A stretch of 21,636 bases of DNA from Oligoflexia bacterium (lineage in GTDB: Bacteria; Bdellovibrionota; UBA1018; CAIMNF01), in assembly GCA_903858975.1 (NCBI GenBank), contig CAIOKW010000301.1, positions 1-21,636 of the forward strand. The letters are read 5' to 3'. Both the position numbers and the translations under genes were made by a program. How positions within the stretch are numbered: the stretch's first letter is position 1; every line of letters starts with the position of its first letter. Below are positions 8,278 to 15,325 of this stretch, in pieces. A model generated the notes under the pieces. It made no database searches. It was not told where the DNA came from and saw nothing but the letters and a program-made list of their open reading frames with translations.

Positions 8278-9301
8278 TCTCAATCTCCTCTAAGATGTGA
8301 TTAGGGTGTATCCCCACCAAACATTGATTTTTTCTTAAATCCTGAAACTGACACAGATTTTTTTCGCAAGGCCAGCAGGAAACTGGGTTGATCTTGACTT
8401 GAACAGCGCCTGGCCCGATGGGTTTTGTTCTTCTGGGATCAGCCGCTCCACATACAATTTGAACACGACTTCCACAAAGTGCCGCCACATGGGCAAGCCC
8501 TGATTCATTACAAACCGTGAAGCGTGTCTCTTTAAATAATTTCCAGTGGGCCGCAACCCAGCCCCTCCCCGTGTAATCCTCAATCGGGATCCCCCGACGG
8601 AACAGCTCTGCGGCGATTTCTTTTTCGGCTGTGCCACCCACTACCACCGCTTTTAACTGATGACGAGAAACCACTTGTTCAATCAGAGAAGCGAACTGAC
8701 TCGTGGTCCAACGCCTTGAATCGGCAGTAGCCCCAGGCGCCACAATAAAGAAGGGCTCATTTGGCGTTTCAATGGGCTCAATATCAGGCCAATACTGGTA
8801 GGGATCAAACGAAAAGTCACCACTTCGGTGCCAGTACTCTTGACCTTCGAACTCAGGCAAACCTTCAGGTTCTAAGAGTTTCAAGTAGGCGTGAGCTCGG
8901 TGAGTTCCACTGTCAGTATCAAATCTCATTTTCTCAGTTAAAAGAAATCCACGGGCATCAGCATCGTATCCACGCCTGACCTGAGCACCCGCGAGGAAAA
9001 GCAACAGAGCAGTCCCGAATGAATTGGGAAGGGTAATTCCCAAATCCCAGGATCCGCGGCCCTTAATCATTCTAGAAAATTTCCATAGCTTGATTGCCGC
9101 CTGAAAAAAGGAATCCCCCTTTTTTTTCGGCAACACAAAAACTTCATCCACCAATCCCTTAAATTGAATGTCTTTTACCCATTCGGTACATACCACCGCA
9201 ATCCAGGCGTCGGGATAGCACATTCGAAGTACACGATAGAAGGGAAAAGCCATGACTTGATCGCCAATCCAATTCGGCGCACGAACGAGTATGCGCTTCA
9301 T
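8258..9301 (-). CDS. waaF: GT9-family ADP-heptose:LPS heptosyltransferase, WaaF-like
   Basis: A 347-aa glycosyltransferase of the heptosyltransferase family, which adds heptose to the LPS inner core at the cytoplasmic membrane. The opening R-A-P-N-W-I-G-D14-Q-V-M is the WaaF-type N-terminal motif with its conserved Asp. Further family blocks are L-P-N-S-F-G-T-A-L-L (91-100), A-G-A-Q-V-R-R-G-Y, P-G-A (189-191) with R-R-W-T in place of the common K-R-W-P, N-E-S-G-L-A-H (265-271) where N-D-S-G is usual, and G-A-A-D-P-R-R-T-K-P (285-294). A C-terminal Cys cluster (C309, C312, C317, C327) is also normal for WaaF. The ATG overlaps the DUF3108 stop (ATGA). Assignment to heptosyltransferase II rather than another GT9 member is by resemblance. 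Confidence 0.85.
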   Translation of the reverse strand: MKRILVRAPNWIGDQVMAFPFYRVLRMCYPDAWIAVVCTEWVKDIQFKGLVDEVFVLPKKKGDSFFQAAIKLWKFSRMIKGRGSWDLGITLPNSFGTALLLFLAGAQVRRGYDADARGFLLTEKMRFDTDSGTHRAHAYLKLLEPEGLPEFEGQEYWHRSGDFSFDPYQYWPDIEPIETPNEPFFIVAPGATADSRRWTTSQFASLIEQVVSRHQLKAVVVGGTAEKEIAAELFRRGIPIEDYTGRGWVAAHWKLFKETRFTVCNESGLAHVAALCGSRVQIVCGAADPRRTKPIGPGAVQVKINPVSCWPCEKNLCQFQDLRKNQCLVGIHPNHILEEIENAILSP

Positions 9302-10272
9302 AGGACCTTATCAAGAGCTACCGCGAAGGAGCCCACCTTCACTTTAGTTTCAATCCGAAGGACATAGTGATGCTCATCATTGGAAATCCAGATCGTATTA
9401 TCGCGATTCTTGAGCTCACCATTTTGGTAATTCTCTATCCGATAAACGAGGGCATCCCGATCTTTTCCGCCGGCATAAATTCGTTCCGACTTTAGGAAGT
9501 GAACTGAAGTTTCCCAAGGCTTACCATCTAAGATCACCGGGAAGCGAAATTCTGTATTGGGATCCGAGGGGAGCTTCACCGAACGCATAAAGTAAATTGA
9601 GGAAAGTGGGTCTTGAGACCAAGGTTTGATCTCATAAGTTTCTTTTTGCTCATGGAATCCTTTTTCGACATGGTCAATCCGGTTCCAAAAGAAGCTGTTA
9701 TTCTTTTCATAGTCATAGAGCTCAATCAACTTCCGACTTTGCTTGGACTCATCTAAGTCCATAGTGTAGCGGTGTGAAAAAAGCCCGTCCGCATCCCAAT
9801 AACTATTTACGGTGTCATCGACTCGATAAACCAACTCAAAGAATGGAACTGTTTTAATTTTGGCCTGAATCTGAAACACATTTCGATCCGAAACCTGTTT
9901 CTCGGGAAGCACCGAGAGCTCAAGGTGTGCTGCCGTCACTCCCACATAGCGGACATCATACTTCAGCTTTTCTCCAACCTGAAACGGCATGGGATCAGGT
10001 CTACGGCTCGGAATGACTTTCGGTGCAATCGTGACGACCGAACTTTTCTTCTTTTTGACTTTCTTCTGAGGAGCAGCCACCGTTCCCAGAGCGGGAGCCG
10101 GAGTGGCCGAGGGGATCTCTTTTACTTCAAATTTTTTTGCAATATCTTCAGACATCTCCCGGCCAATGTCGCCTTCATCAAATTTACGAAGGTTATTAGA
10201 AGTCGCGCAGGCCTGAAGAAGAGCCATGATTCCGAATGCCGCAAAAATGCTGCGAGAATTTGATGAAGTCAT
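9298..10272 (-). CDS. DUF3108-domain lipoprotein of unknown function
   Basis: A 324-aa protein with an N-terminal lipoprotein signal: hydrophobic residues 9-19, lipobox L-Q-A-C with Cys22. After a short acidic region a low-complexity linker rich in Ala, Pro and Lys (about 55-95, including K-K-V-K-K-K-K) leads to a beta-rich DUF3108 domain from about 96 to the end. That domain begins P-F-Q-V-G-E-K-L-K-Y-D-V-R-Y and includes V-D-D-T-V-N-S-Y-W and Y-T-M-D-L-D-E-S-K-Q. The family's biochemical role is not known to me. It lies between lpxB-lpxK (26 bp upstream) and the waaF-like gene (4-bp overlap), so a periplasmic or outer-membrane role linked to LPS is plausible, but this is context only. Confidence 0.8.
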   Translation of the reverse strand: MTSSNSRSIFAAFGIMALLQACATSNNLRKFDEGDIGREMSEDIAKKFEVKEIPSATPAPALGTVAAPQKKVKKKKSSVVTIAPKVIPSRRPDPMPFQVGEKLKYDVRYVGVTAAHLELSVLPEKQVSDRNVFQIQAKIKTVPFFELVYRVDDTVNSYWDADGLFSHRYTMDLDESKQSRKLIELYDYEKNNSFFWNRIDHVEKGFHEQKETYEIKPWSQDPLSSIYFMRSVKLPSDPNTEFRFPVILDGKPWETSVHFLKSERIYAGGKDRDALVYRIENYQNGELKNRDNTIWISNDEHHYVLRIETKVKVGSFAVALDKVL

Positions 10273-10298
10273 GGAATAAGCTTAAGGCTTACCGGGAC

Positions 10299-12383
10299 TT
10301 ATTGCAAACGTTCAAAGATTGGAGCAAGCGCATCAGCATTGGAAATCGTGCGCCGAAGCACAAAAACTTGAGGTGCCCTTGGCGCATCCATCTTCACCCA
10401 GTCCTTTTCCGTAACCGCAAGGATGGCTCCCTCGGCCTGCGCCTGAGCCATCAATTTTTTGACCCACTCAGGATCGATTCGCGCATGATCAGGAAGCGCA
10501 ATCATTCGCATTACTTTTACCCCGTGTTCGCGATAAAAATTTTCTACTTCCAGAGGATCGGCAACCCCGCATAAAATCCAGACCGGCTGTCGAGGAAGCT
10601 CTGCAACACTCCAGTGAAGGGGCGTAGCTTCGAGGAAACGTGCGGTCGGCTTCCCTTTCACCTGATACAGAAAATCGGCTTCTTTCGCAGCTGCATCAAA
10701 ATCTCGATAAATCACTTCATCGCGGGCTCGATCGGTCACCAAAAGAACATTGAGCTTCGTCTTGAATTTTAGATTTTGAAATCCATCATCAAAGATCAAA
10801 AAGTCCACACCCTGCTCTAAAAGCTTCTTTGAGGCAAGTACGCGATCTTTCGACAGACACAGCTGAACGCCCGGCACCGCACGGAGGATTTCTTTCGGCT
10901 CATCCCCAATCCGTTCCGCAGACTCCTCGGCATTTGCGAGATGAAATTTCCCTGAATAGCGGGCACCAAATCCTCGAGATACCACACCCACTCGATAGGA
11001 TCGTTTTTGAGCCTCGCGCGCAAGAGCGATGACGAAGGGAGTTTTACCCGCTCCCCCTGCTTGAAGGTTTCCAACCAAGACCGATGGAGTCTTGATGCTT
11101 TCACTGGGAATCCATCCGATAGCTTGCAAACCCCGGCGAGCACCGTTAATTGAAGACCAGATGAAGGAGCCCGCACCTAATAGGAGGTGGGACTCTTTTT
11201 TTCGATACTTAAGCGGCGGCTTTTCAATCCATGATGCAATTTTCTTTGCAACCGCGAGGGGCACATCTGCGTTGGGAACCAACTCTTTTTTCAGAGAATC
11301 CCCTGATTGCTGAAGGCTAATGAGTTCAGCCTCACTCTCGCAGAGCCGAAAGAGCTCAAGCGCGATATGCTTTACTTTTGCATCCATTCCTATGAACTCT
11401 CGGTAAATGGAATCCTTCCGTCTTTTGGCCCCCAGAAGAATATTCGGAAGTCCAACAGGACCTGCATAACGAACGATGAGCTTAAAAATCATCTCGGAGA
11501 CAGGACTCACTTTATAAAAAATAACCGGCACACACGCCAATACTGCGGCCTCTAGGGTCGAAGTTCCGGATTTAATGAGCCCCAAGCGATTGCGACCCAA
11601 AACCTCTCGTGACCCGTCATTAAAAAATTCATAATGCACTTTCTCATTCGAAATTAGCTCTCTTTTAATCAGTTCAGCCCCAACTCCGCTTGGAATCGGA
11701 ACCTCTGCAATAATTCTTTGATGAGTTAAATCTGAAAGGGCTGCGAGCGTTCCTGGAATTAAGGGTAAGTGATATTTGAGCTCCGCCTCTCGGCTACCGG
11801 GCATGACGGCTAAGCGAATTCCCTCTGCGGTCATCAGGGCTTGCTTATGAATTTCTTTTTGAAACAAATCGGCAATCAGCGGGTTTCCCTCATAGATAAC
11901 GGGGATCCCGTAAGACTCATAGAATTGCTTTTCAAAAGGAAAAATGACCCAGACCCCATCATAGAGTTCACGGATTTTTTCGACCCGACCCTTACGCCAA
12001 ACCCAAACCTTGGGTGGAATTCCACTGATCTTCAAAGCAGAACTCAATTGAGGAATCTTTTGAATTTCCTTCATTAAGGAAAAATGAAAATCCGGATAAT
12101 CAAAAGTCATGATGACCTCTGGCGGATTTTCTTTCAGGAAGGCGAGCACCCTTTCCTTTGTCTTTTTGATAAAGGACAGTTTACCGAGAACCTCAGTAAA
12201 GCCCATCACTCGAAGCTTTTCCGCTTCTTCGATGACTTGAAACCCGGGGATGGATCGAAGCCTCGGTCCTGCGATTCCAAAAAACTGAAGCGACCCTTCG
12301 GGGTAGAGGCTCATCAGTGCGCGGACCACTTTTTCTGCTTGAAGGTCTGAGGAGATCTCCGCGGCAGAAACAAATATCTTCAT
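10299..12383 (-). CDS. lpxB-lpxK: Fused lipid-A-disaccharide synthase / tetraacyldisaccharide 4'-kinase (LpxB-LpxK)
   Basis: One uninterrupted 694-aa frame holds two successive lipid A enzymes. Residues 1-390 are LpxB (GT19), which joins UDP-2,3-diacylglucosamine and lipid X. It shows V-M-G-F-T-E-V-L-G (59-67), F-D-Y-P-D98-F, V-W-V-W-R (126-130), F-P-F-E-K-Q-F-Y (148-155), P-G-S-R198, S-G-T-S-T-L-E (272-278) and L-P-N-I-L-L-G (312-318). D98 and R198 match catalytic residues known in E. coli LpxB. Residues from about 395 to 694 are LpxK, which phosphorylates the product to lipid IVA: a hydrophobic anchor helix (400-424), Walker A G-G-A-G-K-T (443-448), V-S-R-G-F-G (468-473), G-D494-E-P, D-R (513-514), D532-D-G-F-Q-N, P-D-H633 and T-E-K-D-W-V-K (658-664). 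Oddities: the P-A-G-P-L-R-E segment of LpxK is missing, and LpxB's G-E-A-S-G-D loop reads A-E-I-S-S-D. The ATG overlaps the lpxA stop. Confidence 0.93.
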   Translation of the reverse strand: MKIFVSAAEISSDLQAEKVVRALMSLYPEGSLQFFGIAGPRLRSIPGFQVIEEAEKLRVMGFTEVLGKLSFIKKTKERVLAFLKENPPEVIMTFDYPDFHFSLMKEIQKIPQLSSALKISGIPPKVWVWRKGRVEKIRELYDGVWVIFPFEKQFYESYGIPVIYEGNPLIADLFQKEIHKQALMTAEGIRLAVMPGSREAELKYHLPLIPGTLAALSDLTHQRIIAEVPIPSGVGAELIKRELISNEKVHYEFFNDGSREVLGRNRLGLIKSGTSTLEAAVLACVPVIFYKVSPVSEMIFKLIVRYAGPVGLPNILLGAKRRKDSIYREFIGMDAKVKHIALELFRLCESEAELISLQQSGDSLKKELVPNADVPLAVAKKIASWIEKPPLKYRKKESHLLLGAGSFIWSSINGARRGLQAIGWIPSESIKTPSVLVGNLQAGGAGKTPFVIALAREAQKRSYRVGVVSRGFGARYSGKFHLANAEESAERIGDEPKEILRAVPGVQLCLSKDRVLASKKLLEQGVDFLIFDDGFQNLKFKTKLNVLLVTDRARDEVIYRDFDAAAKEADFLYQVKGKPTARFLEATPLHWSVAELPRQPVWILCGVADPLEVENFYREHGVKVMRMIALPDHARIDPEWVKKLMAQAQAEGAILAVTEKDWVKMDAPRAPQVFVLRRTISNADALAPIFERLQ

Positions 12384-13159
12384 TTTACGCAGCCGCTCTC
12401 GCTTTTTCGAATGAACTGAAGGAGTCGTTGCACTTCTTCAATTTCACCGTATTGACTTTGAATCTCGAGCAAACATTGTTCTTTCATCACGTCTGGACGC
12501 TTCCAGAGTTTAAGCGATTCGTTAATCGCCATGATGGTTTCATTCTTAAATCCACGGCGACGAAGTCCGATAATGTTCGCGCCCTTAATCTCTGGCGGAC
12601 GATCCCCCACCACTACCGCGAAAGGAGGCACATCTCGGTCCATCAGTGAGCGTCCACCCACGTAGGCATAAGAGCCGACCCGAATAAATTGAATGATTCC
12701 AGACATTCCACCAATATTGGCGTAATCCTCGATCGTCACGTGGCCCGCTAAGTTTACGGAGTTAGCAATGATGTTGTGGTTCCCGACAATTGAATCATGA
12801 CCGAAGTGAACATAGGCCATGAGTAAGTTATGGCTTCCCAAAACGGTCTTTCCACCACCCTGAACTGTACCAAGGTTCAGCGTCACTGATTCGCGAATGG
12901 AATTATGATCTCCAATGATGAGCTCAGTGGGCTCACCCTTATACTTTAAATCCTGAGGAACTGCCCCGATAGATCCAAAGGGGAAGAACACATTGTGCTT
13001 CCCGATCGTCGTGTGACCATCCACCACGACATGACTCACGAGCTTTGTTCCCTCGTCCATTTTTACATGAGGTCCGACTACACAGTAAGGCCCCACTTCA
13101 ACGTCATTCGCAAGTTCAGCTTTCGAATCAACCAGTGCGGTTGGGTGAATCTTAGCCAT
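12380..13159 (-). CDS. lpxA: Acyl-ACP--UDP-N-acetylglucosamine O-acyltransferase
   Basis: A 259-aa left-handed beta-helix acyltransferase catalysing the first lipid A step, 3-O-acylation of UDP-GlcNAc from hydroxyacyl-ACP. Hexapeptide repeats run from I-H-P-T-A (4-8) through about residue 185. The active-site region reads A-Y-V-H-F-G-H121-D, with H121 lining up with catalytic His125 of E. coli. Conserved L-A-G-H-V (137-141), I-G-G-M-S-G-I-I-Q-F (149-158) and G-L-R-R-R-G-F near the C-terminal helical domain follow. The V-G-G segment (167-169) lines up with the E. coli Gly173 acyl-length ruler region, hinting at long hydroxyacyl chains; this is inference. The gene overlaps fabZ by 8 bp upstream and lpxB-lpxK by 4 bp downstream. 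Confidence 0.96.
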   Translation of the reverse strand: MAKIHPTALVDSKAELANDVEVGPYCVVGPHVKMDEGTKLVSHVVVDGHTTIGKHNVFFPFGSIGAVPQDLKYKGEPTELIIGDHNSIRESVTLNLGTVQGGGKTVLGSHNLLMAYVHFGHDSIVGNHNIIANSVNLAGHVTIEDYANIGGMSGIIQFIRVGSYAYVGGRSLMDRDVPPFAVVVGDRPPEIKGANIIGLRRRGFKNETIMAINESLKLWKRPDVMKEQCLLEIQSQYGEIEEVQRLLQFIRKSESGCVK

Positions 13160-13670
13160 TTGCTTTACCTACTATAAGATTCGCCATGAGCTTCGCTTCT
13201 GCTACCAACTTGCCATCAACATAGGCTTTCCCCATGAAGGTCCACATACTGGTTCGGCAACCGGTCACTTCCGTTTCAAATCGAATTGAATCCCCTGGAG
13301 TAACGGGAACCCGAAACCGTGCGCCATCAACACCCACCAAGAAACACTGAAATTGCTCATCCCCTTTTTGAAGGCGTTTGATCATGCTTGGGTACATGGA
13401 GAAACTTGAAACCTGTGCCATCGCTTCAATAATCTGAACGCCTGGCATGATCGGCATTTCTGGAAAATGCCCAGTAAAATACGGCTCATTCATGGTGACA
13501 TTCTTCAGACCAATTACTTTAATCCCAATTTTATTTTTAGGATTATCATCGTCCATCGCATTGGGCCCTGAAATCTCAAGAATCCGATCCACCATCAAAA
13601 AGGGATAGCGATGGGGAAGGAATGCCTGAATTTCTTTTTGCTCTAAATAAAAGGGAGATTTATTACTCAT
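13152..13670 (-). CDS. fabZ: 3-hydroxyacyl-ACP dehydratase FabZ
   Basis: A 172-aa hot-dog fold dehydratase that converts 3-hydroxyacyl-ACP to trans-2-enoyl-ACP in fatty acid synthesis, competing with LpxA/LpxD for the same acyl pool. Signature blocks are L-P-H-R-Y-P-F-L-M-V-D-R (18-29), N-V-T-M-N-E-P-Y-F-T-G-H68-F-P (57-70) and M-P-G-V-Q-I-I-E82-A-M-A-Q (75-86), with H68 and E82 the catalytic pair. The protein is longer than the usual 145-150 aa because of an acidic insertion at about 36-48 (around D-D-D-N-P-K-N-K). The ATG overlaps the lpxD stop by 4 bp. Placement between lpxD and lpxA is the common proteobacterial order. Confidence 0.96.
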   Translation of the reverse strand: MSNKSPFYLEQKEIQAFLPHRYPFLMVDRILEISGPNAMDDDNPKNKIGIKVIGLKNVTMNEPYFTGHFPEMPIMPGVQIIEAMAQVSSFSMYPSMIKRLQKGDEQFQCFLVGVDGARFRVPVTPGDSIRFETEVTGCRTSMWTFMGKAYVDGKLVAEAKLMANLIVGKANG

Positions 13671-14752
13671 TTTTTGCGACCTCGTTCGCGTAAAAGTTTT
13701 TGCTGAATCGCAAGGATCTTATAGTGCTCTTTCATAGGACGAGCGGGGTAACCGCCAATCTCTGAATGGGCTGGGAAATCTTTCGTCGCAGCCGAATACG
13801 AAGTCATCATCGAGTAGTCCCCAATGTGAACTTTATTCGCAAGCCCTGCTTGAGGCCCCATGATGACAAATTTACCGAGTGACGAGCTTCCCGCAAGTCC
13901 CGCACATCCACAGACCACCGATCCTTCACCGATCTCTACGTTGTGACCCACTTGAACTTGGTTATCGATTTTTGCGCCTTTTCGGATGATGGTGTCGCCG
14001 AAGGTGCCGCGATCCACCGTAGTGCCGGATCCGATCTCCACATCATCTTCCAGAACGACGCGACCCAAGTGATAAATTTTATAGTGGCCCACGGTCAGCT
14101 TCGTCTCTGGATCCGTTTTCGGTGCATATCCGAATCCATCTCCACCAATGACTGTGCTTGCGTGAATGCGGCAATGCCTTCCAATCACCGTCTTTTCATA
14201 AAGCGTCACTTTCGGAAATAGCACGGAGCCTTCTCCGAGTTCTGAGTTCACGCCTAAATAGCAGTGGGGGTAAATCACCGCACCGTCGCCAATTTTTACT
14301 CCCGCCTCAAGAACAGAAAATGCACCAATCTTCACGTTCTTACCGAGCTGAACGCTTGGGTCGATAATGGCGGTCGGATGAATCTCTGATTTTTCGATCG
14401 GGACCTGATGATCATGCGTTGATAAAAGTTTTGATACTTCTGCAGTCGCACGAGCCATGCTCGAGTACGGATCTTCACACGCAAGAATAATGGATGACTT
14501 CCACTGCGGAAGGTTTGCTGCACGCAAGGGCTCCACAAACGCAAGCCCCGTAATAATGACACCCGCTCGGGTCGACATCAAGTCAGCCTGATAGTGCTTT
14601 GAAAAAAAGAAAGCGACATCATTCGGCCCTGCCTCATCCAAGGTGGAGAGACGCTTTAAAGCCAAAGACGCAAAAAGCGCAGAGGGAATGGCCTCTTCGG
14701 CATTCACCATCTGCGCTTCACACCATTTTGAAACTTGAGCTACTGTAAACAT
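13667..14752 (-). CDS. lpxD: UDP-3-O-(3-hydroxyacyl)glucosamine N-acyltransferase
   Basis: A 361-aa acyltransferase that adds the N-linked hydroxyacyl chain in the third step of lipid A synthesis. The N-terminal substrate-binding domain (about 1-118) includes G-P-N-D-V-A-F-F. It is followed by a left-handed beta-helix of hexapeptide repeats starting at I-H-P-T-A-I-I-D (124-131), with G-G-D-G-F-G-Y (203-209) and the active-site Q-V-G-H270-N. A C-terminal helix (I-L-A-I-Q-Q-K-L-L) follows. The ATG at 14752 is chosen; an in-frame TTG at 14764 would add four residues, and neither has a strong Shine-Dalgarno. It starts 27 bp after skp, and its stop overlaps the fabZ start. Confidence 0.95.
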   Translation of the reverse strand: MFTVAQVSKWCEAQMVNAEEAIPSALFASLALKRLSTLDEAGPNDVAFFFSKHYQADLMSTRAGVIITGLAFVEPLRAANLPQWKSSIILACEDPYSSMARATAEVSKLLSTHDHQVPIEKSEIHPTAIIDPSVQLGKNVKIGAFSVLEAGVKIGDGAVIYPHCYLGVNSELGEGSVLFPKVTLYEKTVIGRHCRIHASTVIGGDGFGYAPKTDPETKLTVGHYKIYHLGRVVLEDDVEIGSGTTVDRGTFGDTIIRKGAKIDNQVQVGHNVEIGEGSVVCGCAGLAGSSSLGKFVIMGPQAGLANKVHIGDYSMMTSYSAATKDFPAHSEIGGYPARPMKEHYKILAIQQKLLRERGRKK

Positions 14753-14779
14753 CTTTGAACCCAAGTCATCAGTCGGGTC

Positions 14780-15289
14780 TTAATTGACCGACTTCAATAC
14801 TTCCTCTGTAATGTCTGTTTTTTCGTCAGAGAAGATTACGATATTATCGTTCTTCTCAAGAATAAGGCTGAAACCTTTTTTCTTAGCAATTTCAGTCACT
14901 CGCTCACGAATTTTATGAATGATGGGCTCACTCATTTCTTGCTCTTTTTTCTGAATGTCAGACTGTGACTTTTGAAGAAGCTCTTGGTACTTCATGAATT
15001 TCTCATGAAGCTTACCTTGTTGTTCTTTTTTCGCTGAGTCACTGAGTGCTGCTTGTTTCTTTTGAAAATCTTCTTGGGCTTTCTTCAAAGAAGCTTCTTG
15101 GTCTTGAAGCTCTTTTTTCTTCTTGTTGAAGGCGCCTTCAAGTTCGGCACGGGCTTTTTTACCGGCTTCTGAACTCTGAATGCACTTCTGCATGTCTACG
15201 ATTCCGATTTTTTGGTCCTCTGCGCGAGCGATCCCCGCATTGATAACCAGACTGCAAATAACGAAAGTGAAAGTTGCGATTTTATTCAT
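14780..15289 (-). CDS. skp: Periplasmic chaperone Skp/OmpH family
   Basis: A 169-aa exported protein. Residues 1-23 form a signal peptide ending A-R-A before E-D. The mature start (K-I-G-I-V-D-M-Q-K) is the standard OmpH/Skp opening. A long Lys/Gln/Glu-rich coiled coil (about 45-120) forms the tentacles expected of the trimeric chaperone, and the C-terminal strand region has G-F-S-L-I-L-E-K. Skp holds unfolded outer-membrane proteins in the periplasm and hands them to the Bam complex. The ATG at 15289 has a GGAAC-type Shine-Dalgarno; an upstream GTG (15319) would put ten basic residues before the signal peptide and is less likely. It follows bamA by 36 bp, the usual pairing. Confidence 0.93.
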   Translation of the reverse strand: MNKIATFTFVICSLVINAGIARAEDQKIGIVDMQKCIQSSEAGKKARAELEGAFNKKKKELQDQEASLKKAQEDFQKKQAALSDSAKKEQQGKLHEKFMKYQELLQKSQSDIQKKEQEMSEPIIHKIRERVTEIAKKKGFSLILEKNDNIVIFSDEKTDITEEVLKSVN

Positions 15290-15325
15290 GTTGTTGTTCC
15301 GTGCCTTTCTTTTAAACACAATATC

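Noticed and set aside
10299..12383. LpxB-LpxK fusion as an assembly artefact
   Set aside because: The linker region is in frame with no homopolymer run that would suggest an indel, and both domains are complete at the junction; a read-level check is still the final word.
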